From Fodinibacter sp963763015 (GTDB lineage Bacteria; Actinomycetota; Actinomycetes; Actinomycetales; Dermatophilaceae): a stretch of DNA of 64,000 nt. Position 1 is the first letter of the stretch; each line of letters opens with the position of its first letter. The notes beneath the pieces were generated by a model, which was given only the letters and a program-made list of their open reading frames with translations, had not been told where the DNA came from and did no database searches. The stretch covers positions 186,001 to 250,000 of the forward strand of contig CAVXML010000007.1 in assembly GCA_963763015.1 (NCBI GenBank), written 5' to 3'. A program made the position numbers and the translations under genes. This document shows positions 1 through 8,018 of this stretch, piece after piece.

Positions 1-49
1 GACCTTCCGATTTTCAGTCGGACGCTCGTACCAACTGAGCTACCTGGCC
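1..49 (-). tRNA. tRNA-Phe (GAA), 3' part cut by window edge
   Basis: On the minus strand the sequence starts GGCCAGGTAGCTCAG and carries an anticodon loop CTGAAAA between paired TCCGA and TCGGA, giving anticodon GAA. The variable loop onward lies outside the window. It is the last member of a Glu-Asp-Phe cluster read on the minus strand. Confidence 0.93.
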
Positions 50-94
50 GGACGAGACGGGCCGGCCGGATCTCACCGACCGCCCGCCTCGCAG

Positions 95-168
95 CGACCC
101 CGACGGGACTCGAACCCGCGACCTCCGCCGTGACAGGGCGGCGCGCTAACCAACTGCGCTACGGGGCC
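95..168 (-). tRNA. tRNA-Asp (GTC)
   Basis: The minus strand shows a complete cloverleaf: acceptor GGCCCCG pairs with CGGGGTC, the anticodon arm holds CTGTCAC (anticodon GTC), and the T-arm has GGTTCGAGTCC. The discriminator is G and no CCA is encoded. It lies between the Glu and Phe tRNAs. Confidence 0.95.
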
Positions 169-188
169 TTGGTGAACAAGGCCGTACG

Positions 189-261
189 TATCCCCAACGG
201 GATTCGAACCCGTGCTACCGCCGTGAAAGGGCGGGGTCCTGGGCCGCTAGACGATGGGGAC
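189..261 (-). tRNA. tRNA-Glu (TTC)
   Basis: The minus strand shows acceptor GTCCCCA pairing with TGGGGAT, anticodon loop CTTTCAC (anticodon TTC), and T-arm GGTTCGAATCC. It is the first tRNA of the Glu-Asp-Phe cluster, so the three are probably co-transcribed leftward. Confidence 0.95.
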
Positions 262-399
262 CCGACCTCGACCGGGCCTCAAGGTCGCGCGGCGCGCAGC
301 GCTCGGTTCCGTCGAGGACTCCGAAAGCATAGGGGACGGTGCGCACCCTCGCCAAAACGTCGCCCGCCGGCACCTGAGGGGCCCATGAGGCGGCCACGT

Positions 400-447
400 C
401 GTCAGCATGTGTTGACGATAGCGGCTCGTCAGCTTATGCTGACGAGC
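400..447. promoter_or_regulatory. Paired dyads ahead of the HTH-ClpN operon
   Basis: Two related dyads lie directly before the start codon at 448. Positions 424-447 form a perfect 10-bp inverted repeat (GCTCGTCAGC, TTAT, GCTGACGAGC), and 400-417 is a near-palindrome built on the same CGTCA...TGACG core. Spacing and position suit an operator for the small HTH protein encoded next, which would make the operon autoregulated (inference). Confidence 0.6.
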
Positions 448-660
448 ATGACGCGATCCCCCACCGATCTCGCCGGCGACCTGGACAGCACCGACCCCTC
501 GGTCGGCCTGCGCGCCGTCTCCGCACTCGGTCGCCTGCTCGACCAGCTCGAGGCCCTCCACGTGCGCAACGCCCGTGCCCAGGGCTGGTCCTGGCAGGAC
601 ATCGCCGAGGCGCTCGGCGTCACCAAGCAGACCGTCCACCGCAAGCACTCCCGGAGGTAG
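448..660 (+). CDS. Small helix-turn-helix DNA-binding protein
   Basis: A 70-residue protein, almost entirely a DNA-binding fold: the C-terminal half reads WSWQDIAEALGVTKQTVHRK, a typical helix-turn-helix ending in a basic tail. The ATG at 448 is chosen because it directly follows the palindromic dyads; the frame stays open upstream but runs through them and the tRNAs. It ends 3 nt before a free-standing ClpN-domain gene. Small HTH plus ClpN pairs of this kind recur in actinobacteria. It probably represses its own operon through the upstream dyads (inference); the inducing signal cannot be read from sequence. Confidence 0.8.
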   Translation: MTRSPTDLAGDLDSTDPSVGLRAVSALGRLLDQLEALHVRNARAQGWSWQDIAEALGVTKQTVHRKHSRR

Positions 661-663
661 ACC

Positions 664-1341
664 GTGTTCGAACGCTTCACGCGCGACGCCCGTACCGTCG
701 TCGTGTCCACGCAGGACCTGTGCCAGTCCCTCGGCACCGACGAGGTTCGCCCGGTGCACCTCCTGCTCGCCCTGACCGAGGAGCGCAGCGCAGCGCGGAG
801 CATCCTCGCCGCGCACGGCATCACCGAGGATGCCGTGCGCGAGGCCCTCGGTGCCCCACCGCCCGCGCGGCCGGCTCGGTCGACGGCCCCGCTCGGTGAC
901 GACGACGCGGCCGCCCTGCGCTCCCTGGGCATCGACCTCGACGCCATCCGCGAGGCGGTGGACCGCCAGTTCGGCGAGGGCGCGCTCGACGGCGCCCAGG
1001 CCGCCGAGGACGCCGACCACGACGCCGGGTTCGACCCCGTCTCCGACGCCGAACCCGTCGACGACCTCGACAACCTCGACGGTGGTGGGGTCGCCACGGC
1101 CGACCCGGGTCGTCGACGGTTCGGCCTCGGCGGGCACGTCCGGTTCGGTCGCGGCTCGAGGAAGGTGCTCGAGCTCGCCGTGCGCGAGGCGATCCACCAG
1201 CGGTCCCGCGAGATCCGCTCCGAGCACCTCGCGCTGGCCGTCCTGCGCACGGACGACGAGGGCGTGCGCCTGCTCCTTCGCATGCTGGGGGTGGACACGC
1301 GCGCGGTCCGCAGCGATCTCGAGGGCCGCCGCAGCGCCTGA
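664..1341 (+). CDS. Clp N-terminal-domain protein without ATPase
   Basis: 225 residues starting at GTG. Residues 1-60 (MFERFTRDARTVVVSTQD... with the VRPVHLLLAL helix) match the first ClpN repeat, and the C-terminal 70 residues (KVLELAVREAI...SEHLALAVLR) match the second. They are separated by an acidic, flexible linker. There is no Walker A/B AAA module, so it cannot unfold proteins by itself. ClpN domains bind substrates or adaptors of ClpC, so it may act as an adaptor, competitor or decoy for the Clp machine (inference). It forms an operon with the HTH gene 3 nt upstream. Confidence 0.85.
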   Translation: MFERFTRDARTVVVSTQDLCQSLGTDEVRPVHLLLALTEERSAARSILAAHGITEDAVREALGAPPPARPARSTAPLGDDDAAALRSLGIDLDAIREAVDRQFGEGALDGAQAAEDADHDAGFDPVSDAEPVDDLDNLDGGGVATADPGRRRFGLGGHVRFGRGSRKVLELAVREAIHQRSREIRSEHLALAVLRTDDEGVRLLLRMLGVDTRAVRSDLEGRRSA

Positions 1342-1375
1342 GGCCGGGCCCCCGAACGGGTGATGACCCAGCCCC

Positions 1376-2431
1376 TCAGCCGCGGGGCGTCGCCCACTCG
1401 AGGAGGCGGGCGGCATCCCACGTCGTGACGATGCGGTCCCACGGGACTCCCAGCCGCTCCGCCCGCTCGCAGCCGTACGCCTTCATGTCCAGCTGGCCGG
1501 GGGCGTGCGCGTCGGAGTCGATGGCGAAGACGCAGCCGAGCTCCAGGGCGAGCAGGATCAGCTCGTCCGGTGGGTCGCAGCGCTCCGGGCGGCTGTTGAT
1601 CTCGACCGCCGTGCCGTGCTCCGCGCAGGCCTCGAAGACCGCGCGGGCGTCGAAGTCGGACTGTGGGCGCGTTCCGCGCGAGCCCGTGACCAGCCGCCCG
1701 GTGCAGTGGCCAAGGACGTTGACTCGCGGGTTGGACACGGCGGTCACCATCCGCGCGGTCATCGGCCCCGCGTTCATCCGCAGCTTGCTGTGCACGGATG
1801 CCGTGACGAGGTCGAGCCGGGCGAGCATGGCGGGCGTCTGGTCCAGCGACCCGTCGTCGAGGATGTCGACCTCGATGCCCTTGAGCACCCGGAAGCGGCC
1901 GCCCAGGGACCGGTCGATGGCGTCGACGATGCCGATCTGCGACGTGAGCCGCTCGGCGGTGAGGCCGTTTGCCACCCGCAGCTGGGGGCTGTGGTCGGTG
2001 AGAACCAGCCAGTCGTGGCCCAGCTCCATGCCGGTCAGCACCATCTCGTCGATGGGCGAGCCGCCGTCGCTCCAGTCCGAGTGCAGGTGGCAGTCACCCC
2101 GCAACGCGGCATACAGGTCCGCTCCGCCGGTCACAAGGGGCCCACCGGTCGTGTCCTGGAGCGTCGCCAGGTAGGCGGGCACGGTGCCCCCGAGCGCCTC
2201 GGTGATCACTCCGCTCGTGGACTTCCCGATGCCGGGCAGCTGCTGCAGCGTGCCGGCGGCCGCTCGCTCCCGGACCTCGGCGGGATCGAGGGTCTTCAGG
2301 GTCTTCGCGGCGTTGCGGAACGCCTCGACCCGGTAGGTGCCGGCGCGCGTGCGCTCGAGGAGGAAGGCGATGCGTCTCAGGGCGTCGACGGGGTGGACCG
2401 GCGCCTCGAGCGGCTCCAGCAGCGCGACCAT
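1376..2431 (-). CDS. PHP-domain phosphoesterase with N-terminal helix-hairpin-helix region
   Basis: 351 residues. Residues 1-85 resemble the DNA-binding N-terminus of PolX-type polymerases (RTRAGTYRVEAFRNAAKTL and the hairpin LQQLPGIGKS). From about residue 110 follows a PHP domain with metal ligands in DCHLHSDWSDG, LVLTDHS, KGIEVDI, SVHSKL, VNVLGHCTG, EINSRPER and IDSDAHA. The family C-terminus resembles the 3'-5' exonuclease/AP-endonuclease half of bacterial PolX, but the nucleotidyltransferase palm is absent. A role in DNA repair is inferred. It starts at ATG 2431, overlapping the stop of a possible 33-codon ORF (TGATG). Confidence 0.85.
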   Translation of the reverse strand: MVALLEPLEAPVHPVDALRRIAFLLERTRAGTYRVEAFRNAAKTLKTLDPAEVRERAAAGTLQQLPGIGKSTSGVITEALGGTVPAYLATLQDTTGGPLVTGGADLYAALRGDCHLHSDWSDGGSPIDEMVLTGMELGHDWLVLTDHSPQLRVANGLTAERLTSQIGIVDAIDRSLGGRFRVLKGIEVDILDDGSLDQTPAMLARLDLVTASVHSKLRMNAGPMTARMVTAVSNPRVNVLGHCTGRLVTGSRGTRPQSDFDARAVFEACAEHGTAVEINSRPERCDPPDELILLALELGCVFAIDSDAHAPGQLDMKAYGCERAERLGVPWDRIVTTWDAARLLEWATPRG

Positions 2432-2532
2432 CAGGGCGCCATCCGGTCGACGTGCGGAGCCTGCGTGGTGGGGCTGCCGATGCCCGTGGAGCGGCCGGTG
2501 ATGAGGTCGGGGTCGTGGTCGAGCGGTGCCAT
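2431..2532 (-). CDS. Possible 33-codon ORF coupled to the PHP gene
   Basis: A short minus-strand ORF starts with ATG at 2532 (MAPLDHDPDL...) and its TGA overlaps the PHP start codon as TGATG, an arrangement that favours translational coupling. It occupies almost all of the gap between the cysteine-desulfurase-like gene and the PHP gene. No Shine-Dalgarno, domain or family is visible, so it may be chance. Confidence 0.3.
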   Translation of the reverse strand: MAPLDHDPDLITGRSTGIGSPTTQAPHVDRMAP

Positions 2533-2548
2533 GGCGGTGACCCCCGGC

Positions 2549-3838
2549 TCAGCGGACCAGATCGGACAGGGCGGAGAGGAGGCGGTCGACGTCGTCCTCG
2601 CTGGTGTAGGGCGCAAGGCCGACCCGCACACCCCCGGCGTCGCCGAGCCCCAGGTGTCGTGAGCACTCGATCGCGTAGAAGTGGCCCGCGGGCGCGTTGA
2701 CGCCGCGCTCGGCGAGCGCCCCGCGGATCTCCTGGGGGTCGCGCCCGGGGACGGTGAAGAGGAGCGTCGGCGTTCGTGATCCTGCGTTGCTGTGCACGAC
2801 GACACCGGGCAGCGCGCGCAGCGCCGGCTCCAGGACGTCGAGGAGCGCGCGCTCGTGGGCGTGCACGGCCTTCATGCCGAGCTCGATCCGCTCGCGCCGG
2901 CTCGTCGTCGATGCCGTGCCGGCCGCCGGTGTGCGCTCGGTGTCGGTATCGGTGTCGGTGTCGAAGTCGGCGTTGGTGTCGAAGTCAGCGTTGGTGTCGG
3001 TGTCGGCGAGACCCGCGATGACGTCGACCGCCGCCGTCGTCCCGGCCATGAGCTCGTAGGGGAGGGTGCCGAGCTCGAAGCGCTCGGGCACGGCATCCGT
3101 CGACGGCAGCAGCTTGTCGGGCCGAAGGGTCTCGAGAAGGGCCGGGTCGGCGGCCAGCACCCCGCAGTGCGGTCCCAGGAACTTGTAGGGCGAGCACGTC
3201 CACACGTCGGCCCCGAGCGCCGGCAGGTCGACCGAGGCGTGCGCGGTCGCGTGCACCCCGTCGACCCAGTGCAGCGCCCCCACCTCGTGCGCCAGAGCGG
3301 CGATCCGGCACACCGGGGGCCTGGTGCCGATGAGGTTCGAGGCGGCGGTCGTGGCGACGAGGCGGGTCCGGTCGGTGAGGTGCTCGGCGACGGCATCCGC
3401 CGACAGCTCGCCGGTGGTGGGGTCGAAGTCCACCCAGCGCACGGTGGCGCCGACCGACGCGGCGACCTGGACCCACGGGCGGATGTTGGCGTCGTGGTCG
3501 AGGCGGGTGACGACGACCTCGTCGCCCGGGCGCCAGTCCTTGGCGATCGCGCGTGCCAGGTCGTAGGTCAGTGCGGTGGCGCTGCGCCCGAAGACGATGC
3601 CGCGGGGATCGGCGCCGAGGAGGTCGGCGAGCGCGGCCCGGCACTCGGTGACGACCCGCTCTGCGCGACGCTCCGACGGAGTGACGCTGCCGCGGTTGGA
3701 GATCGCGCTCGTGAGCGTCTCGGCCACCGCCCTGCTGACGCTCTGGGGCACCTGGGTGCCGCCGGGGCCGTCGAAGTGAGCCGCGCCCCCGCTCAGGGCG
3801 GGGAACTGGGCTCGGACGGCGGCGACGTCGTACGGCAT
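2549..3838 (-). CDS. Cysteine-desulfurase-like PLP aminotransferase (class V)
   Basis: 429 residues. The start at ATG 3838 (MPYDVAAVRAQFPALSGG) was chosen because upstream codons translate a palindromic repeat. Fold-type I class V features are clear: HFDGPGGTQVP at the N-terminus, FGRSATALTYDLARAI, TRLDHDANIRPW, and the PLP lysine region WTCSPYKFLGPHCG. Family members of about 400 residues are annotated as SufS-like, but no suf partners are nearby, so the substrate is uncertain. Around residues 280-303 there is a low-complexity acidic insert rich in DTDTNADFDT, unusual for this fold. It probably shares a transcript with the downstream PHP gene. Confidence 0.85.
   Translation of the reverse strand: MPYDVAAVRAQFPALSGGAAHFDGPGGTQVPQSVSRAVAETLTSAISNRGSVTPSERRAERVVTECRAALADLLGADPRGIVFGRSATALTYDLARAIAKDWRPGDEVVVTRLDHDANIRPWVQVAASVGATVRWVDFDPTTGELSADAVAEHLTDRTRLVATTAASNLIGTRPPVCRIAALAHEVGALHWVDGVHATAHASVDLPALGADVWTCSPYKFLGPHCGVLAADPALLETLRPDKLLPSTDAVPERFELGTLPYELMAGTTAAVDVIAGLADTDTNADFDTNADFDTDTDTDTERTPAAGTASTTSRRERIELGMKAVHAHERALLDVLEPALRALPGVVVHSNAGSRTPTLLFTVPGRDPQEIRGALAERGVNAPAGHFYAIECSRHLGLGDAGGVRVGLAPYTSEDDVDRLLSALSDLVR
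2938..3006 (-). repeat. In-frame tandem repeat encoding acidic DT/NADF motifs
   Basis: Within the PLP-enzyme gene, short units (GTGTCG, plus a longer GTGTCGAAGTCGGCGTTG-type unit present twice) run in tandem. They encode alternating Asp-Thr pairs and two NADFDT units. Units are multiples of 3, so copy-number change would lengthen or shorten the loop without breaking the frame. Confidence 0.75.
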
Positions 3839-3870
3839 ACCGGCATCCTGCCCCACCACCCCTCCCCAAC

Positions 3871-3953
3871 CTCCCCGACTTCGTCTGCCAGATGGTCGGC
3901 AAACCGCGGCTGGCACGGCGTGTCGCGACACGCTGACAGACGAAGTCGGGGAG
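3871..3953. repeat. Palindromic repeat element, intergenic copy
   Basis: Outer arms CTCCCCGACTTCGTC (3871-3885) and GACGAAGTCGGGGAG (3939-3953) are perfectly complementary over 15 bp and enclose smaller dyads, including the palindrome GCGTGTCGCGACACGC. The same outer arms, with one compensated T:A to C:G change, recur at 60375-60457 inside mshD, and the inner and right-flank sequences (CCGGGGGCGGG) are also related. It sits between guaB1 and the PLP-enzyme gene, both read leftward. Confidence 0.8.
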
Positions 3954-3969
3954 GGGACCGGGGGCGGGG

Positions 3970-5406
3970 TCACCAGGAGGTGTGCAGGGGGCGGCCCTCG
4001 GCGAACCCGGCGGTGCTCTGGATGCCGACCGTCGCCCGGTCCGCGAACTCCTCCAGGGTGCGGGCGCCGGCATACGTGCAGCTGCTGCGCAGCCCCGCCA
4101 CGATCTCGTCGAGGACGTCCTCGACGCTGGGCCGGGCGGGGTCGACGTACATCCGCGCCGAGCTGATGCCCTCCTCGAACATCGCCCTGCGGGCCCGCTC
4201 GTAGGCCGTGTCGTTGCCCGTGCGGCTGCGGACCGCCCGCGACGACGCCATGCCGAACGACTCCTTGTACTGCCGGCCGACCTCGTCGGTGTAGAGGTCG
4301 CCGGGCGACTCCAGCGTGCCGGCGAACCAGGAGCCGATCATCACGTTCGACGCGCCGGCCGCCAGTGCCAGGGCGACGTCACGCGGATGCCGGACGCCGC
4401 CGTCCGCCCAGACGTGACGTCCCAGCCGGCGCGCCTCGGTCGCGCACTCGAGCACCGCGGAGAACTGCGGGCGCCCCACCGCGGTCATCATCCGGGTCGT
4501 GCACATCGCCCCGGGCCCGACCCCGACCTTGACGATGTCCGCGCCGGCCTCCACGAGGTCGCGGGTGCCCTCCGCGGAGACGACGTTGCCCGCGACGACC
4601 GGCACCTGCGGGTCGAGGGCACGCACCGCTCGCAGGGCCTCGAGCATCTTCTCCTGGTGGCCGTGGGCGGTGTCGATGACGAGCACGTCGGCGCCTGCGT
4701 CGAGCAGGTCGGCGGCCTTGGCGGCCACGTCGCCGTTGATGCCGACCGCCGCCGCGATGCGTAGCCGGTTGTCGGCGTCCACCGCAGGCGCGTAGAGGTG
4801 GGCGCGAAGCGCGCCCGATCGCGTCAGGATGCCGACGAGCCGACCGTCCGCCGCGACGACGGGGGCGAGCCGGCGCCGGGCGTGGGAGAGGGTGTCGAAC
4901 GCCGACTCCACGTCGACGCCGTCCTGGAGCGTCACCATGTCGCGCACCATGACGTCGTCGAGCTGGGTGAAGCGGTCGACGCCGGTGAGGTCGGTCTCCG
5001 TGACGATGCCCACCGGGCGCTCGCCCACCGTCACGAGGGCGGCACCGTGCGCCCGCTTGTGGAGCAGGACGAGCGCCTCGCCGGCCGTGGTCGTGGGGTC
5101 GAGGGTGATCGGGGTGTCGTACACCAGGTGGCGCGACTTCTGCCAGGCGACCACCTCGCGCACGATCTCGGCCGGGATGTCCTGGGGGATCACCGTGAGG
5201 GCCCCACGGCGAGCGGTCGTCTCGGCCATCCGCCGGCCCGCGATCGCCGTCATGTTCGCGACGACAAGGGGAATCGTCGTGCCCGTCCCGTCGACGCTCG
5301 CGAGGTCGACGTCGAGCCGGCTCGCCACCGATGAGCGGTTCGGCACCATGAAGACGTCGTCGTACGTCAGGTCGTGCTGCGGCTGCAGGTCGTTGAGGAA
5401 GCGCAC
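3970..5406 (-). CDS. GuaB1-family IMP dehydrogenase-related protein (probable GMP reductase)
   Basis: 478 residues from a GTG start at 5406 (VRFLNDLQPQHDLTYDDVFM), which matches the usual family N-terminus; the ATG further up adds a 19-residue non-conserved tail. It has a TIM-barrel IMPDH/GMPR fold with a CBS pair at about residues 95-210. The phosphate/IMP loop GVGPGAMCTT carries the catalytic cysteine, followed by a mobile-region segment (RQYKESFGMAS). A mycobacterial GuaB1 has been shown to be a CBS-containing GMP reductase rather than a dehydrogenase, so a purine-salvage role (GMP to IMP, NADPH-dependent) is likely by homology. Confidence 0.88.
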   Translation of the reverse strand: MRFLNDLQPQHDLTYDDVFMVPNRSSVASRLDVDLASVDGTGTTIPLVVANMTAIAGRRMAETTARRGALTVIPQDIPAEIVREVVAWQKSRHLVYDTPITLDPTTTAGEALVLLHKRAHGAALVTVGERPVGIVTETDLTGVDRFTQLDDVMVRDMVTLQDGVDVESAFDTLSHARRRLAPVVAADGRLVGILTRSGALRAHLYAPAVDADNRLRIAAAVGINGDVAAKAADLLDAGADVLVIDTAHGHQEKMLEALRAVRALDPQVPVVAGNVVSAEGTRDLVEAGADIVKVGVGPGAMCTTRMMTAVGRPQFSAVLECATEARRLGRHVWADGGVRHPRDVALALAAGASNVMIGSWFAGTLESPGDLYTDEVGRQYKESFGMASSRAVRSRTGNDTAYERARRAMFEEGISSARMYVDPARPSVEDVLDEIVAGLRSSCTYAGARTLEEFADRATVGIQSTAGFAEGRPLHTSW

Positions 5407-5483
5407 CGCACCAGCGTAGGTGGGCCGCACACGAGGGTGCGCGGCCGCACGGCCCCCGGCCACCCATGGGGCAGGATCAGCGC

Positions 5484-6740
5484 GTGAGTCTCATGGTGCC
5501 TTCCCCCGCGGATGCCGCCCGGCGCACCGGCCTGCGTCGGATGCGGCTCCTCGCCGTGTCCCTGCTCCTGCTCGCGGCCGTCGTGTACCTGGCCACCCTG
5601 GGCCTCGACCACGACGGGGTGTGGGGCTACGTGAACACGGCGGCGGAGGCCGCGATGGTCGGCGCCCTCGCCGACTGGTTCGCCGTGACCGCGCTGTTCA
5701 AGCACCCGCTCGGCCTGCCGATCCCCCACACCGCGATCATCCCGAAGCGCAAGAACGAGATCGGCCGCAACCTTCAGGAGTTCGTGACGGAGAACTTCCT
5801 CACCGAGGAGATCGCCCGCGAGCGCCTGGCCGTGGCCCGGGTGGGGGAGCGGATCGGCCGGTGGCTGGGCGTGCCGGGCCACCGCCGCCGCGTGCTCACC
5901 GAGGTCGTGCGCGTGGCCCGGGCCGGGCTCGGTCGGCTGTCCGACGACGAGGTCCGGGCTCTCGTGGAGGACTTCCTCGTGCCCCGGCTGGTGCGTGAAC
6001 CGGTCGCACCGATCGCCGGCGCGCTGCTCGAGGGAGTGGTGGAGGAGCAGACGCACCACGGGCTGGTCGACCTGGGGCTCGAGCAGCTGCACGACTGGCT
6101 GCGCGACAACCCCGGCACGTATGCCGCGGTGCTCGGTGAACGGGCGCCGTGGTGGAGCCCGCCCTGGCTCGACGACCGCGTCATCGGCTGGACCTACCAG
6201 CAGGTGCTCGACTGGCTGCAGGACATCCGGGTGAACGCGGAGCACCCGGCTCGCCGTGCCCTGGACGACCTCCTGGGGCGACTGGCCACGGACCTGCAGG
6301 CGGACCCTGAGGTGATGGCGCGGGCCGAGTCGCTGAAGGAGCGCCTCCTCCGCCACCCGCAGGTACCGGAGACGGCGCTGGGGCTGTGGCGGTCGTTCCG
6401 CACCTCCCTCACGGCGGCGATGGACGACGAGAGCTCCTACTTCCACACCCGGGGTGACGAGCTGCTCGAGCACCTGGGGCGCCACCTCGTCGAGGACGAG
6501 GTCTGGCGCGGCCGGCTCGAGGCCCGGATGGGTGAGGCGGTGTCCTTCTTCGTCAACACCTACGGCAGCGAGCTGGCCGAGGTCATCTCGGTGACCGTCG
6601 ACCGGTGGGACGGCAGGGAGGCCGCCGAGCGGATCGAGCTGCACGTGGGCCGGGACCTGCAGTTCATCCGGATCAACGGCACGATCGTGGGCGCCCTCGC
6701 CGGCATCGGCATCCACGCTGTGTCCCAGATCGCCGGCTGA
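5484..6740 (+). CDS. DUF445 family membrane-anchored protein
   Basis: 418 residues from GTG 5484; an ATG at 5466 in the same frame is an alternative. A TM helix (RLLAVSLLLLAAVVYLATL) is followed by the family signature WGYVNTAAEAAMVGALADWF and AVTALFKHPLGLPIPHTAII. A long helical/coiled middle and a C-terminal hydrophobic helix (INGTIVGALAGIGIHAV) complete the protein. The molecular role of DUF445 is unknown. It diverges from guaB1 across a short gap. Confidence 0.85.
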   Translation: MSLMVPSPADAARRTGLRRMRLLAVSLLLLAAVVYLATLGLDHDGVWGYVNTAAEAAMVGALADWFAVTALFKHPLGLPIPHTAIIPKRKNEIGRNLQEFVTENFLTEEIARERLAVARVGERIGRWLGVPGHRRRVLTEVVRVARAGLGRLSDDEVRALVEDFLVPRLVREPVAPIAGALLEGVVEEQTHHGLVDLGLEQLHDWLRDNPGTYAAVLGERAPWWSPPWLDDRVIGWTYQQVLDWLQDIRVNAEHPARRALDDLLGRLATDLQADPEVMARAESLKERLLRHPQVPETALGLWRSFRTSLTAAMDDESSYFHTRGDELLEHLGRHLVEDEVWRGRLEARMGEAVSFFVNTYGSELAEVISVTVDRWDGREAAERIELHVGRDLQFIRINGTIVGALAGIGIHAVSQIAG

Positions 6741-6769
6741 GCCCCGCCGCTCCCCACCGGGAGGAGGTC

Positions 6770-6849
6770 GGATGCGGTCCGTCAGGCCGGTCCGCAGTGG
6801 GAGGGGTGGGATGCCGTCCGTCAGGTCGGGCTGCACCGGGAGTGGAGTG
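6770..6849. repeat. Two imperfect 40-bp direct repeats downstream of the DUF445 gene
   Basis: Units 6770-6808 and 6809-6849 share GGATGC-GTCCGTCAGG and the G-rich half GGGAG-GG-GTG. They lie between two converging genes (the stops of the DUF445 gene and of the MerR gene). A third, weaker partial unit follows. No function is apparent. Confidence 0.5.
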
Positions 6850-6868
6850 TGACGCCGGTCGTCGGCCG

Positions 6869-8011
6869 TCAGGCCGAGGTGGGGTGCGGGGCGGCTGCAG
6901 CCTTCGGGTTGCGAGCAGCGGCACCCGGAGGCGAACCCGGCTCGGAGGCATCGTGGCCGTTCTCGCCACGCTCGGACCGGCGCGCCCGGGCAGCCCTGGT
7001 GAGCTCCGCGACCGCGGCCACGAGGTCGGCACCGAGGTGGTGGACCCCGATCTCCTCCAGCACCCGCGGAGTGGCCCCTCGGCCCGCGAGCCAGAGCGGG
7101 TGCTCGTCACCGAGGCGACGCAGGGCGCCGGTGTGCGCCCGGAAGCCCGAGGGGCGGCGGCAGGCCAGCACGACTGCGTCGGCCGAGGTCAGCCGGGCTG
7201 CCGCGGCGAGTGAGTGCACCGGGGTGTCGGGCCCCAGGTAGCGCACCCTCCACCCCGCGCGCCCCAGCAGCACGCCGAAGCTGAGCAGGACGATGTCGTG
7301 GAACTCGCCGGGGGGACAGGCCAGCACGGCGACGGGCCCGTTGCCGACGCCCCAGGTGAGCGAGAGCGCACCGAGCCTGCGTCGGACGAGGCTGCTCGCG
7401 AAGTGCTCCTGGGCGATGCCGATCCGCCCGAGCTCCCACATCTCACCCACCCGGACGAACAGGGGCAGCAGCACGTCGATGATCGCGCTCTCCACCGAGC
7501 GCTCGGTGAACGCCGTGTCGAGAACGGCGTGCGCGCGGTCCTCGTCGAGCGCGGTGACGGCGTCGAGAAGCTGGGCAACGAGCATCGGCGGGTCGGTGCG
7601 CAGCCCGGGGGGTGCGAGATCGCGTGGAGGGCGATCCCCGGATGCCGCCACGCCGCCACTCCCGGAGCGGGCCGTCTCCGACCCCGGGCCGCCGCCCGGC
7701 TCGCGAGCCACCCCACGGCCCTCGGAGGAGGGCGAGCCCCTGTCGAGGTCGCCGTTGTCGGCGGAGCCGTTGCGGTCCGCCGCCAGGACGCGCCGGGAGG
7801 CCTCGACTGCGCTGACGCCCTGGGCTCGCAGCGCCACGACATCGCGGACCCGCCGCTCGTCCTCGTGGCCGTAGAGCCGGTAGCCGCCGGCGGAGCGCAC
7901 CGGACGGAGGAGGCCGTACCGGCTCTCCCACGCGCGCAGCACGTGGGTGCTCACGCCCACCCGGGCCGCGAGCTCACCGATGCGCATCGTCGGCGGTACG
8001 GAAGGCCTCAC
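6869..8011 (-). CDS. CarH/LitR-type B12-binding MerR regulator (putative light sensor)
   Basis: 380 residues from GTG 8011 (an internal ATG at 7987 is possible). Residues 9-77 are a MerR winged helix (MRIGELAARVGVSTHVLRAW). A low-complexity linker follows, then the four-helix cobalamin cap with the diagnostic W-x9-EH motif (MWELGRIGIAQEHF), and a Rossmann B12 domain with GEFHDI (lower-ligand His) and RYLGPDTP. In CarH the motif glycine after ExHxx is usual; here it is Val. Known relatives bind adenosylcobalamin, repress in the dark and release DNA in light. The TAGCGT at 8019-8024 lies 7 nt ahead of the GTG, suggesting a leaderless mRNA. Confidence 0.85.
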   Translation of the reverse strand: MRPSVPPTMRIGELAARVGVSTHVLRAWESRYGLLRPVRSAGGYRLYGHEDERRVRDVVALRAQGVSAVEASRRVLAADRNGSADNGDLDRGSPSSEGRGVAREPGGGPGSETARSGSGGVAASGDRPPRDLAPPGLRTDPPMLVAQLLDAVTALDEDRAHAVLDTAFTERSVESAIIDVLLPLFVRVGEMWELGRIGIAQEHFASSLVRRRLGALSLTWGVGNGPVAVLACPPGEFHDIVLLSFGVLLGRAGWRVRYLGPDTPVHSLAAAARLTSADAVVLACRRPSGFRAHTGALRRLGDEHPLWLAGRGATPRVLEEIGVHHLGADLVAAVAELTRAARARRSERGENGHDASEPGSPPGAAARNPKAAAAPHPTSA

Positions 8012-8018
8012 GACGCCC

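Noticed and set aside
130..447. Extended N-terminus for the small HTH protein
   Set aside because: It would overlap two tRNA genes and both dyads; composition there is not protein-like.
6770..6849. Riboswitch or small RNA in the G-rich repeats
   Set aside because: The repeats are purine-rich with weak pairing and lie between converging genes.
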